In this document: in pieces, positions 18,498 through 27,052 of the stretch
Layout: each line of letters starts with the position of its first letter
Position numbering within the stretch: the stretch's first letter is position 1
NCBI GenBank assembly: GCA_027493445.1
Contig: JAOSKU010000001.1
Location: 3,182,822 to 3,246,821, forward strand
From: Thermoleophilia bacterium
Lineage (GTDB): Bacteria; Actinomycetota; Thermoleophilia; RBG-16-64-13
Direction: 5' to 3'
DNA length: 64,000 nt
Program-made: the position numbers and the translations under genes
The notes under the pieces: generated by a model
Database searches by the model: none
What the model was told of the DNA's origin: nothing
Seen by the model: the letters and a program-made list of their open reading frames with translations, nothing else

Positions 18498-19835
18498 CTA
18501 CCCTCGCGCCCGCGCCTCCAGGGCCGCGTCGAGCGAGTCGGAGAAGGCGCTGACCACGCGGTCCACCAGGTCGTCCCGGGCGTGGGCCTCGCAGATGAAC
18601 CAGGGCTCGCGCGAGTCGGGCTCGGGCATGGCCCCCCGCTCCCACATGCCGGCGGCCACGGCGTCGTAGAGGGCGTTGTCCATCTCGGCCCAGCCGCGGT
18701 ACTCGACGGGCACGATCTCGCTGAAGACCACGCTGAACATGCTGGGCACACCGGTGAAGCTGCACGGCAGACCGCGGGTCGCGATGATGGCGCCCAGTTC
18801 TCGTTGGATCCGCTTACCCGTGGCCACGATGGTGGCCAAAGCGTCGGTGTCCCGGAGTATGGACAGGGTCTTCCCGGCCGCGGCCGCAGCCACCCTGTTG
18901 CCGGCGTAGGTGCCACCGTGGCTGACTCGCTCGGGGAGCAGACTCATGATGTCGCGGCGGCCGCCGAAGGCGGCCGCCGGATAGCCGTTGCCCATGGCCT
19001 TGGCATAGGTGGCCAGGTCGGGGGTCACGCCGAAGTACTCGGCCGCGCCGCCTTTGGCCACGCGGAAGCCCGTTTTCACCTCGTCGAAGATGAGCAGCGA
19101 GCCGAACTCTTTGGTGAGGGCTCGTACGCCTTGGTGGAACCCTTCGCCGGGACGGATCCCCTGAGCGTTCCCCAGAATGGGCTCGATGATAACGGCGGCG
19201 ATGGTGTCGCCGGAGCGCTCGAACACGCGGCGCAGGGTGGCGAGGTCGTTGTAGGGGACGGGGATGACGGTGTCGGTGACGGCCTCGGGAATGCCGCGTC
19301 CGAAAGTGAGGCGGACAGGGTTATCGCGGTCGCCCAGGTCGTCCACGTTGTTGGGCACCACGCTGATGAGGGCGTAGTCGTGCACGCCGTGGTACTGACC
19401 CTCGAACTTGACGATACGATCGCGGCCGGTAAAGCCGCGCGCCAGGCGGATGGCGTGCATGGTGGCCTCGGTGCCGGAAACGGTCATGCGGGCCATGTCG
19501 CAGAAGGTGAGGTTGGTGATGAGCTCGGCCACCCGGATTTCGTCCTCGCTGGTGAGTGAGAAGCTGACCCCTGTGCGCATGCGCTCGGCGACGTAGTCGT
19601 CCACGCGGGGGTCGGCGTGGCCCAGGATAACCGGGCCGTAGCCCAGGCGAAGATCGACGAACTCGTTGCCGTCGACATCCCACACCAGGGCGCCTTGACC
19701 CCGGTCGACATAGACGGTGTCCTCGCCCCAGGCCCTCCAGTTGGAGTTGGTGCCGCCGGGCAACACCTTGGTGGCGCGGGCGTATGTGCCCCGCCGTCGA
19801 TCTCGTTTGAGGGACCGCATCGACCTGCCGCCCAT
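18498..19835 (-). CDS. Class III aminotransferase, glutamate-1-semialdehyde aminomutase-like
   Basis: PLP enzyme of 445 residues. The PLP Lys motif YAKAMGNGYP, the cofactor Asp in FDEVKTGF, and the TVSGTEATMHAIRLARG segment are those of the glutamate-1-semialdehyde 2,1-aminomutase/class III aminotransferase group. It is isolated from haem genes, so an aminotransferase or aminomutase in catabolism is as likely as haem synthesis; I avoid the symbol hemL. ATG at 19835 has GGAGG eight bases upstream; a TTG two codons earlier is too close to it. It is divergent from the thioredoxin-like gene. Confidence 0.85.
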   Translation of the reverse strand: MGGRSMRSLKRDRRRGTYARATKVLPGGTNSNWRAWGEDTVYVDRGQGALVWDVDGNEFVDLRLGYGPVILGHADPRVDDYVAERMRTGVSFSLTSEDEIRVAELITNLTFCDMARMTVSGTEATMHAIRLARGFTGRDRIVKFEGQYHGVHDYALISVVPNNVDDLGDRDNPVRLTFGRGIPEAVTDTVIPVPYNDLATLRRVFERSGDTIAAVIIEPILGNAQGIRPGEGFHQGVRALTKEFGSLLIFDEVKTGFRVAKGGAAEYFGVTPDLATYAKAMGNGYPAAAFGGRRDIMSLLPERVSHGGTYAGNRVAAAAAGKTLSILRDTDALATIVATGKRIQRELGAIIATRGLPCSFTGVPSMFSVVFSEIVPVEYRGWAEMDNALYDAVAAGMWERGAMPEPDSREPWFICEAHARDDLVDRVVSAFSDSLDAALEARARG

Positions 19836-19948
19836 TTCCAAAACCTCCCCGATGCCAAGCGATGCGTAAGCTTCTTCCCCACCGTACGGCCGTGCGGCCT
19901 GCGGGTCATGCCTTCGAGTCTAGGAGTCCGGGTCTATTACGGCAACTT

Positions 19949-19971
19949 GTTTCGAACAACTGTTCCGAAAC
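19949..19971. promoter_or_regulatory. Inverted repeat in divergent promoter region, possible operator
   Basis: Arms GTTTCGAAC and GTTCCGAAAC separated by four bases, lying between the divergent aminomutase-like gene and the thioredoxin-like gene. Its position fits an operator for one or both. No regulator gene is adjacent and the match is imperfect, so this is tentative. Confidence 0.3.
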
Positions 19972-20078
19972 GGCGACCGAAGCGGCAACAAGACCCCGAT
20001 GAAGCACTCTGCTAAGATATCTCGAAGTCAGTCGAAATCTCGGAAGTCCAACGCCCGAGGACAAGCGAGGAGGTCGCC

Positions 20079-20333
20079 GTGCGCGTGCAGATCCTGGGGT
20101 CCGGCTGCAAGAGCTGCAACGAGCTCTATGACCACACCGTGGAGGCGACGCGCCGGTTCGCCGAGGGGGCCCATTCGGTGGAGAAAGTGGACGACGTCGA
20201 CGTGTTCTTCCGATTGGGGGTCACCGTCACGCCTGCTCTCGTCATAGGCGAGGAGGTGGTCTCCATGGGTAGGGTGCTGGCCGCGGAGGAGATCGCGCGG
20301 CTGATCGAGGAGCGCTGCGGCGATGGGGCGTGA
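20079..20333 (+). CDS. Small thioredoxin-like protein with CKSC site
   Basis: An 84-residue thioredoxin-fold protein with redox pair C10-K-S-C13 and cis-Pro region VTPALVI, of the thioredoxin_3 (redox-active disulfide protein 2) type. GTG start with GAGGAGG upstream. Such proteins often sit with permeases or metal-handling proteins; here it overlaps a G3E GTPase. It may donate thiols or carry a metal for the GTPase's client. No signal peptide, so cytoplasmic. Confidence 0.85.
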   Translation: MRVQILGSGCKSCNELYDHTVEATRRFAEGAHSVEKVDDVDVFFRLGVTVTPALVIGEEVVSMGRVLAAEEIARLIEERCGDGA

Positions 20334-21333
20334 GACCGACGTCTATCTGATCTCCGGCTTCTTGGGGAGCGGCAAGACCACCTTTCTCAACCGGCTGGTG
20401 AAGGTGGTGCCCGAAGAGGCGCGCTTCCTCATCCTCATGAACGAGTTCGGCGAGGTGGGCCTTGACGGAACGTTGGTCGAGGGTGAGGACCTGGACATGC
20501 TGGAGATCAGCAAGGGTTCTATCTTCTGCGCCTGCGTGAAGACCGATTTCATCAAGGCCCTGCACGAGATCGCACACACGGTCAAGCCCGATGTGATGCT
20601 CATCGAGACGACGGGTGTGGCCAACCCCAGCGATCTGGACCGCGACCTCAAGCTGCCCATCTTCGCCGGAGCTTTCCAACTCCGCGACAGATTCTGCCTC
20701 ATCGATGCGGCCAACTTCCTCGACACCTACCAGTCCTTCCTGGCCATCGAGAAGCAGCTGGCGGCCTCCGACACCTTCATCATCAACAAGATCGACCTGT
20801 GCGATCCGGGCGAGATCGGGCGGATCAAGGAGGTGGTGGGGGAGTTCCATCCCGCACCTCGCTTCTACGAGGCCGTTTTCGCCGAAGTTCCGTTCGCCGA
20901 TCTGTTCCATCAAGGGAGGCTCGAGGGGAGCCTGTCCCCCGCACCGTGCGGGCCCGGCCGCGCCGCCTCGGGTGATGGCGGCCCCACTCGGCTGTCCGAG
21001 GAGGAGCTCGAAGCCTACATCGACGGGCTGTTGAACGACAATGCCGCTCAAGTGACGCCTCCCGATCGCCTCCAGTCCCTGGTCGTGGAGTGGGCACCGG
21101 GGGCCCAATCTGCTTTTCGGGCCTGGGTGGATGCGCTGCCCGACCGGTTGGTACGGGCCAAGGGCCTGGTGGAGCTCGACGGGGCTTTGCGGTTACTCAA
21201 CCTCGTAAACGGGAAATGGACCCTCGATCCGTATCTAGGGCCGGCGCCGGCCGACGGAGTGCGTGATCGGGTGGTTCTGATCTCGCACCCCGAAGACATC
21301 CGCGCCGTCCAAGAAGACGACAGGAGGGCGTGA
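20323..21333 (+). CDS. CobW/G3E-family GTPase (metallochaperone-type)
   Basis: G3E P-loop GTPase of 336 residues. Walker A is SGFLGSGKTT (residues 11-20), the base-specificity motif is NKIDLCD, and a Cys pair C69-A-C71 takes the place of the usual CxCC metal motif. The C-terminal CobW_C-like part begins about residue 235. The family inserts metals (Zn, Co, Ni) into client proteins. Overlaps the thioredoxin-like gene by 11 bases and is followed three bases later by the PPOX-type gene, so they form one operon. Given the corrinoid and molybdenum enzymes nearby, cobalt or another metal is possible, but nothing in the sequence chooses. Confidence 0.88.
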   Translation: MGRETDVYLISGFLGSGKTTFLNRLVKVVPEEARFLILMNEFGEVGLDGTLVEGEDLDMLEISKGSIFCACVKTDFIKALHEIAHTVKPDVMLIETTGVANPSDLDRDLKLPIFAGAFQLRDRFCLIDAANFLDTYQSFLAIEKQLAASDTFIINKIDLCDPGEIGRIKEVVGEFHPAPRFYEAVFAEVPFADLFHQGRLEGSLSPAPCGPGRAASGDGGPTRLSEEELEAYIDGLLNDNAAQVTPPDRLQSLVVEWAPGAQSAFRAWVDALPDRLVRAKGLVELDGALRLLNLVNGKWTLDPYLGPAPADGVRDRVVLISHPEDIRAVQEDDRRA

Positions 21334-21336
21334 GTC

Positions 21337-21744
21337 ATGGCGAAGCTTCCCGAACAGGTGACCGAGCTGCTCAAGGGCGGTCACAACGTGTGGGTGGCCA
21401 CCATCGGTGAGGACGGTTGGCCGAACGTGGCCATCAAGGGCAGCGGCGCGCTGCTCGATGACCAGCATATCTACTTCGCCGATATCTTCTCCAAGAAGAC
21501 GCGGAACAACCTGCTGTACAACAGCAAGGTGGCCGTAGGTATCTTCGATCCCGATAAGAAGGTGGCCGTGCAGGTCAAGGGGATGGCCGACATGGTGCAG
21601 CAGGGGGAGCTCTTCGACAAGGTGTCGGAGGCCATTGTCGGCCTGCAGATGGGCTTGCCGCCCATCACCTATGTGGTGCGCATCCTGGTCGACTCGGTCT
21701 GGGACATGACCGCCGGACCGAACGCGGGCGAGAAGATCGCGTAG
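21337..21744 (+). CDS. Pyridoxamine 5'-phosphate oxidase-like FMN-binding protein
   Basis: A 135-residue split-barrel protein of the PNPOx-like group: N-terminal helix, then VATIGEDGWPNVAIKG and the strand KVAVGIFDPDKKVAVQVKG. It is short for true PdxH and lacks its C-terminal part, so it is more likely a flavin- or F420-binding reductase or ligand-binding protein. ATG three bases after the stop of the GTPase with AGGAGG upstream. Function in the cluster unknown. Confidence 0.8.
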   Translation: MAKLPEQVTELLKGGHNVWVATIGEDGWPNVAIKGSGALLDDQHIYFADIFSKKTRNNLLYNSKVAVGIFDPDKKVAVQVKGMADMVQQGELFDKVSEAIVGLQMGLPPITYVVRILVDSVWDMTAGPNAGEKIA

Positions 21745-21812
21745 CTGAGAGGGTACACTTAGCAGCCTGTTGGGCGGCGTTGCCGAGGATCTGACGAAGG
21801 GAGTGAGCCACT

Positions 21813-22451
21813 ATGCTGGTGCGCACCTGGATGAGTACCGACCCCATCACTATCGTTCCTTCGGCCTCGATGAAGGAGGCCGCTCAGCTCATGTCCCAGA
21901 GCGAGATCCGCCATCTCCCGGTGGTGGAGAAGGATCGGCTGGTCGGCATCGTCACCCTGAACGACATCCGCCGCGCCTCGCCATCGCCGGCCACCACGTT
22001 CTCGGTGGGAGAGGTGAACTACCTGGTCGATCAGATCCAGGTGCGGGACATCATGACGCCCGACCCGGTGACGGTGTCTCCGGAAACGACGGTGGAGGAC
22101 GCCGCGCTGCTTGGTTACCGGCACCGCTTCGGCTGCCTGCCCGTGATCGAGGGCGGACGCTTGGTGGGCATCATCACCCAGCAGGACCTGTTCGACATCA
22201 TCATGAGCATTTTGCAGGGCGGTGAGGGTGACCGGCGCATCACCATCGAGGACATGCCCCCGCGTCTGGGCACCATCCGCAGCATCATCGACATCCTCGA
22301 CGCCCACAAGACCCGGTTCAGCTCGATCATCACCTTTCCGCAGCGCCAGAGTGAACACTACACCTTCCTGATCCGGGTGGCCGGTAACGGCACCGACGCC
22401 ATCGTGGCCGACCTCCAGGAAGCCGGATACCCGGTGACCCACGTGTCCTAG
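21813..22451 (+). CDS. Tandem CBS-domain protein with C-terminal ACT-like domain
   Basis: Residues 1-60 and about 75-135 are two CBS domains (MSTDPITIVPSASMKEAA and MTPDPVTVSPETTVEDAA), which sense adenine nucleotides. The last 60 residues look like an ACT fold. This AcuB-like layout suggests a regulatory or sensing subunit with no catalytic residues. GAAGGGAG precedes the ATG. It ends the thioredoxin/GTPase cluster and is followed by a very strong hairpin. Confidence 0.85.
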   Translation: MLVRTWMSTDPITIVPSASMKEAAQLMSQSEIRHLPVVEKDRLVGIVTLNDIRRASPSPATTFSVGEVNYLVDQIQVRDIMTPDPVTVSPETTVEDAALLGYRHRFGCLPVIEGGRLVGIITQQDLFDIIMSILQGGEGDRRITIEDMPPRLGTIRSIIDILDAHKTRFSSIITFPQRQSEHYTFLIRVAGNGTDAIVADLQEAGYPVTHVS

Positions 22452-22472
22452 ACCGACCCAGACGCGTGTTGT

Positions 22473-22513
22473 CGCGGGGGGCCGGACGCGTCTTGCGCGT
22501 CCTGCCCCCCGCG
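22473..22513 (+). terminator. Long GC-rich stem-loop after CBS gene
   Basis: Eighteen-base arms at 22473-22490 and 22496-22513 pair at 17 positions with a five-base loop TCTTG. No T-run follows, but the stability and place after the CBS gene stop make it the likely transcription end of that operon. Confidence 0.65.
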
Positions 22514-22569
22514 CGCGTTCCCGCCGGCCCGTCTTTCCCGGACTCTCCGCAGCTTCTGCTGCAACATCC

Positions 22570-22597
22570 TTGACACAACGAGATGTCTGAGTATTAT
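22570..22597 (+). promoter_or_regulatory. Sigma-70-type promoter upstream of FadR-type regulator
   Basis: TTGACA at 22570-22575 and TATTAT at 22592-22597 with a 16-base spacer. The inverted repeat TGAGT/ACTCA overlaps the -10 and start region (about 22588-22608), a plausible self-operator of the GntR protein encoded 75 bases downstream. Confidence 0.6.
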
Positions 22598-22672
22598 GAG
22601 TACACTCAATAGCCTGGACTTGACCGGCGGAAGAGCTCGGTCGGGGGGAAGGGCAGGGGGCACGTCACGAGC

Positions 22673-23449
22673 ATGAAGCTCAGCTCGCGTAAAATGCAGG
22701 TCTTGCGTCCGCGCTCGGCGGACATCATGGTCAAGCGCCTGACCGAAATGGTCGTGGCCCGAGAGTACAAGGCCGGCGAGCGCATCGGTTCGGAGCTCGA
22801 TCTCATCGAGCACTTCGGCGTCAGCCGCGCCGTGGTGCGCGAGGCGCTTCGCATCCTGGAGAGGGAGGGCGTGATCAGGGTGAAGCCGGGTCCGGCCGGC
22901 GGAATCTTCTGCGCGTATCCGACCAGCCAGTCGCTCTCTCGTTCGATCGATCTGTATGGGGCCTTCCACGATGTCACCCCGGACGATCTGGTGGAGGCGC
23001 GGATGGAGCTGGAGGTCCTTACCGCCCGCCTGGCCGCCGTACGGGCTCTACCGGAAGATCTGGAGAGGCTCGAGCGGCTCAACCTGGAGTGGCAGCGCCT
23101 GATCGGCGTGGAGCAGACCGAGGCCGCGGCACGTGTCAACGTGGAGTTTCACGTGGCCGTCACCAGGGCGGCCCACAACCCGGTGTTCGTAGCTTTCATC
23201 GACGCCCTCGAGGGGCTGATCTACGAGACGGCCCTCGAGCCGACGTATCCGGACCGGCGGCTGGACTACGTGGTCTACAGCCACGAGATCATCCTGGAGG
23301 CGATACGGGGGCGGGATCCCGACGAGGCCGCTGCCCGCATGCGCACCCACCTCGAGACTTTTCGGCCGAACGCCTGGAAGAAGTCGATAGAGGCGAGGGC
23401 ACTAGGAGGTGTGGCTGCGGTGGAAGCCAGGGTCGACGAAGACGAGTAG
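22673..23449 (+). CDS. FadR-subfamily GntR transcriptional regulator
   Basis: GntR winged-helix at residues 15-80 (IEHFGVSRAVVREALRILEREG) and a C-terminal all-helical FCD domain from about 100, with the metal-binding His/Asp positions in a region such as NVEFHVAV and YSHEIILEAI. Binds a small organic acid and controls nearby catabolic operons. It lies ahead of the YqeB-like gene and second importer, which it probably regulates. Shine-Dalgarno is weak. A clear TTGACA/TATTAT promoter with an inverted repeat lies upstream. Confidence 0.88.
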   Translation: MKLSSRKMQVLRPRSADIMVKRLTEMVVAREYKAGERIGSELDLIEHFGVSRAVVREALRILEREGVIRVKPGPAGGIFCAYPTSQSLSRSIDLYGAFHDVTPDDLVEARMELEVLTARLAAVRALPEDLERLERLNLEWQRLIGVEQTEAAARVNVEFHVAVTRAAHNPVFVAFIDALEGLIYETALEPTYPDRRLDYVVYSHEIILEAIRGRDPDEAAARMRTHLETFRPNAWKKSIEARALGGVAAVEARVDEDE

Positions 23450-23554
23450 GTGCTGCCGATCGTCCACGGCAAACCGCCGGTCGGGGAGGCCGGCGACGGA
23501 CAGGGAGGGATCGCGTGACACGGGGGTCGGGTCGCGAAGGCCGGGAGGGTGTCT

Positions 23555-24472
23555 GTGGCTGGGTATGAGGCAGGAGTGAAGGAGGACCATCCGAACGTGC
23601 GGAATAGGCCACTCGTCCTGATCAGAGGGGCCGGGGATCTGGCCAGCGGGGTCGCCCTCCGTCTGCAGCGGGCCGGGTTCGACGTGGTCATGACGGAGAT
23701 CGACCGACCGGCCGCCGTGCGGCGTACGGTGGCGTTCGCGGAAGCTGTCTACGAAGGACGCTCGGTCGTGGAAGGACTCGAGGGGGTCCTGGTGAGCGAT
23801 GCCCGACAGGCCCGCGCCGAGATCGGAGCCGGCCGGGTCGCCGTCTTGGTCGATCCGGATGCCCGCGTGCGGCACGACCTGTCGCCGCTTCTTCTGGTGG
23901 ACGCCATCATCGCCAAGCGCAATCTGGGCACCACCAAGGAGCATGCGCCTGTCGTGGTGGCTCTAGGCCCCGGGTTCGTGGCCGGCGAGGACGTGCACGC
24001 CGTGGTCGAGACTATGAGAGGGCATACCCTGGGACGCGTGCTCTACGAGGGGGAGGCTCTACCAAATACCGGTGTGCCGGGTGAGGTCGGCGGCAAGGGC
24101 GCCGAACGGGTTCTGCGGGCTCCGGCGGCGGGGCGCTTCACGCCCCGCCGCCGGATCGGCGACACGGTCGTGCGCGGTGACGTAGTGGGTCTGGTGGACG
24201 GCCGACAGGTTGTCGCGAGCATCGACGGGGTCCTTCGGGGACTCGTGCGCGAGGGCCTGGAGGTGACCGAGGGCTTCAAGGTGGGCGACGTCGATCCCCG
24301 AGCGACCCGGGAACACTGCTTCACCGTGTCCGACAAGGCTCTGGCGGTGGCCGGCGGCGTCCTCGAGGCTGCTTGTTTCCTCCTCGGGGGTCCGCTTCTC
24401 TGCCGATGGCGGCGTCTCGGGAGGGGGTTCGTAATATGCAGTATCTGCAGTACGTCGTCTTTGGCCTGGTGA
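23555..24472 (+). CDS. YqeB/EF2563-like Mo-hydroxylase accessory protein
   Basis: Resembles the selenium-dependent molybdenum hydroxylase system protein YqeB: an N-terminal Rossmann start VLIRGAGDLASGVALRL, the central DAIIAKRNLGT, and C-terminal VDPRATREHCFTVSDKALAVAGGVLEA. In other bacteria it accompanies Se-dependent xanthine dehydrogenases. Here three Mo hydroxylase sets lie downstream, so a maturation role fits. After GGVLEA, where relatives usually end, the frame runs on 30 residues (Cys/Arg rich) into the next permease gene. Two GTG codons compete for the start; the second (23555) has GGGAGG at better spacing. No other YqeB partners (YqeC, selD) are in the window. Confidence 0.75.
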   Translation: MAGYEAGVKEDHPNVRNRPLVLIRGAGDLASGVALRLQRAGFDVVMTEIDRPAAVRRTVAFAEAVYEGRSVVEGLEGVLVSDARQARAEIGAGRVAVLVDPDARVRHDLSPLLLVDAIIAKRNLGTTKEHAPVVVALGPGFVAGEDVHAVVETMRGHTLGRVLYEGEALPNTGVPGEVGGKGAERVLRAPAAGRFTPRRRIGDTVVRGDVVGLVDGRQVVASIDGVLRGLVREGLEVTEGFKVGDVDPRATREHCFTVSDKALAVAGGVLEAACFLLGGPLLCRWRRLGRGFVICSICSTSSLAW

Positions 24473-25302
24473 CCGGCACCATCCTGCTGCTGGGTACGGT
24501 GGGCTTCTCCATGATCAGGAGGGTCGACAACTTCCTGAACATCGCCCACGGGCAGATGGTGGCGCTGGGCGGCTTCTTCGGATACACGTTCTACCAGGAG
24601 CTCAATCTCCCGTTCGTACTGGCCTCGCTGGCTGCGATGGTGGCGACCGGCCTCCTCGGGTGGATCTCGTACAAGCTGATCTTCAGCCCCATTCGAGACC
24701 ATGGTCCGCTCTACTTGCTCTTCACATCGGTCGGCGTCGCATTCGTGATCCACGGCGCCATCGAGATGATCTGGGGAACTACGCCGAAGACGTTCAGGCT
24801 CCCCCAACTCTTCACCGTGAGAATCGGTGAGGAGTACCTGGCCTCCGGCCTCGAGGTGATCATCATCGCGACTGCCTTCGCTGCGGTCGGTCTGCTTCAC
24901 CTGCTTCTTACACGGACGAGAACGGGGATCGCCATCCGCGCTATGTCCAGCGAGTTCAATCTCGCTCGCGTCCGTGGGGTCAACACTGAAGCGGTTTCTG
25001 GTGTTGTGTGGATCATCGGCTCGGCGTTGGCTGGGCTGGCCGGCATTCTCACCGGAGCTCAGGGCGCCGTGTTCAGTGACATGGGTTGGGTCATCATCCT
25101 CGTGATCCTTTCCGCGTCCGTCCTCGGTGGGCTGGGCAGTATCTACGGCGTAATGATAGGCGCCGTCCTTATCGGCATCGGCATGGACTTCAGTGTCAAC
25201 CTCATCAATCCGGCATACCGATACGCGTTCGCCTTCGTGGTGATCATGCTGGTCCTTGCCGTGCGGCCACAGGGCATCTTCGGAGGTGGTCGCAGTGAGT
25301 AG
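24436..25302 (+). CDS. LivH-type ABC permease (second importer)
   Basis: Permease of 288 residues with about eight helices and the LivH ending VVIMLVLAVRPQGIFGG. The ATG at 24436 has GGAGGGGG eight bases upstream; an in-frame extension to 24373 has no such site and is not hydrophobic. The start lies inside the tail of the YqeB-like gene (37-base overlap), so the two are translationally linked. It heads a permease/ATPase/binding protein operon. Confidence 0.9.
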   Translation: MQYLQYVVFGLVTGTILLLGTVGFSMIRRVDNFLNIAHGQMVALGGFFGYTFYQELNLPFVLASLAAMVATGLLGWISYKLIFSPIRDHGPLYLLFTSVGVAFVIHGAIEMIWGTTPKTFRLPQLFTVRIGEEYLASGLEVIIIATAFAAVGLLHLLLTRTRTGIAIRAMSSEFNLARVRGVNTEAVSGVVWIIGSALAGLAGILTGAQGAVFSDMGWVIILVILSASVLGGLGSIYGVMIGAVLIGIGMDFSVNLINPAYRYAFAFVVIMLVLAVRPQGIFGGGRSE

Positions 25303-27052
25303 CTATCTGCTGTTCGCGGTCGGCATCCTCACCATCATAGGCGTCTACGCCTTGCTGACGATGTCGCTCAATCTCAAGTTCGGGATAACCGGGCTCATCG
25401 ACCTTGGGGTGGTGGGGTACTTCGCGGTCGGCGCGTACACCTACGTTCTGCTGACCGCGGCCCCCCCGGGAGAATCCGGCCAGACGTATGCCATCGGGCT
25501 AGGCCTGCCTTTGTGGGTGGGTTTCATTGCCGCTCCCATAGCCGCCGGTGTGTTCTCGTTCATCATCGGTCTGCCCGCTCTCAGGTTACGTGGAGAGTAC
25601 CTGGCCATCGCGACGTACGCCGGCGCCGAGGTGGTTGCGGCTATCGCCGCCAACGAGGACTGGCTCACCAACGGAGTCAGGGGATACAGCAACCTCTCCC
25701 AGCCTCTGCGTTCTGTGGTGGAGAGCGGGAACAGCTACCAGTACGTGTTTCTTGCTCTCTTGGCAGTGGCTGTCGCAGCGGTGTACTGGCTGCTGACGCG
25801 TATGGAGATCAGACCGTTGGGCAGGGCATTCCGGGCGGTCCGTGAGAGTGAAGAGGTCGCTCTCTCCGTTGGGAAGAACGTGGCCCGCTACCGCATGAAG
25901 GCCTTCGTGATCGGGGGAATGATCTCCGGGTTGGCCGGTTGCTTCTACGTGAGCTACTTCACCCTGGTGGTCCCCACCATGTTTGCCGCCGAGGTCACCT
26001 GGACGGCGTGGATCGCTCTGGTCATTGGCGGGTCGGGGAACTATCGCGGAGTGATCCTAGGGACGGCCATTCTTCTCGCCGCCCAAGAGGCCACCCGTTT
26101 CTTCCAAGCGTCGGCGGATATGGCGTCCCTGCTCGCCGCGTCCCGACTGGTGGCCATGGGTGTGCTCCTCGTGGTGATCATCAGGCTGAGACCGCGGGGA
26201 TCTTGGGCGAGCGGCCGCAAACGGATTCGGCATTGGTGGGGGACTGACGTGTCCGGCACGGGGAGGGATATGGAGATACCACTGCTCGAGACGTACGAAG
26301 TGTCGAAGCATTTCGGAGGACTGAAGGCAGTCAACGGTTGTACTCTACGGGTGCCGCGAGGCTCGATCATTGGACTCATTGGGCCAAACGGAGCCGGCAA
26401 GACCACCCTTTTCAATGTGATCGCGGGGTTCTTGGAGCCCACCTCCGGGAGAGTGGCGCTCGACGGCGAAGACATCACGGGCGTTCCGTCGTGGGCAAGA
26501 GTGAAGAAGGGCGTCGCACGCACCTTCCAGACGCCGCACGGCTTCCCGGAGATCACTGTCTACGAGAACCTCATGGTGGCTCCGGTGAATCAGGCGGGGG
26601 AAGGCCTCTTCGGGTCCATCATGTGGCCAAAGCAGGCGAAGAAGCAGGAAAAGGTGTTGCGGGCGCGCGTTCTCGACTTGCTCGAGAGGCTCGGCATGAG
26701 CGACTACCGCAACACTCTCGTCTGCAATCTGGCGGCTGGTGATGCGCGGGTCATCGAGTTCGCTCGGCAGGTCATGCTCGACCCGAAGCTTCTTCTGCTC
26801 GACGAACCGGCAGCCGGCATCAATCCCGCCATCACCGACTCGCTGATTCGCCTCTTACGGGAACTTAGGGAAGAGGGTCTCACCCTCTTGGTGATCGATC
26901 ACAATCTGAGCTTCATGATGCGATTGTGCGACTCCATTTACGTGATGGCACGAGGCACGATCATCTCCGAAGGCACACCCGACGAAGTGGCAAGAGATCC
27001 CAGGGTCATCGAAGCTTACTTGGGGACGGCGCATGAATCTTCTGAAGCTTGA
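25295..27052 (+). CDS. LivM-LivG fusion ABC permease-ATPase (second importer)
   Basis: About 585 residues: LivM-like permease (to about 310) fused to a LivG-like ATPase with Walker A GPNGAGKTT and Walker B LLLLDEPAAGIN. The ABC signature is unusual, LAAGDAR, instead of LSxGxQ. GTG at 25295 is chosen because GGAGG lies eight bases upstream; it overlaps the LivH stop. Adjacent to LivF and the binding protein. The odd signature may weaken ATP hydrolysis at one of the two sites, as in asymmetric ABC pairs. Confidence 0.9.
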   Translation: MSSYLLFAVGILTIIGVYALLTMSLNLKFGITGLIDLGVVGYFAVGAYTYVLLTAAPPGESGQTYAIGLGLPLWVGFIAAPIAAGVFSFIIGLPALRLRGEYLAIATYAGAEVVAAIAANEDWLTNGVRGYSNLSQPLRSVVESGNSYQYVFLALLAVAVAAVYWLLTRMEIRPLGRAFRAVRESEEVALSVGKNVARYRMKAFVIGGMISGLAGCFYVSYFTLVVPTMFAAEVTWTAWIALVIGGSGNYRGVILGTAILLAAQEATRFFQASADMASLLAASRLVAMGVLLVVIIRLRPRGSWASGRKRIRHWWGTDVSGTGRDMEIPLLETYEVSKHFGGLKAVNGCTLRVPRGSIIGLIGPNGAGKTTLFNVIAGFLEPTSGRVALDGEDITGVPSWARVKKGVARTFQTPHGFPEITVYENLMVAPVNQAGEGLFGSIMWPKQAKKQEKVLRARVLDLLERLGMSDYRNTLVCNLAAGDARVIEFARQVMLDPKLLLLDEPAAGINPAITDSLIRLLRELREEGLTLLVIDHNLSFMMRLCDSIYVMARGTIISEGTPDEVARDPRVIEAYLGTAHESSEA

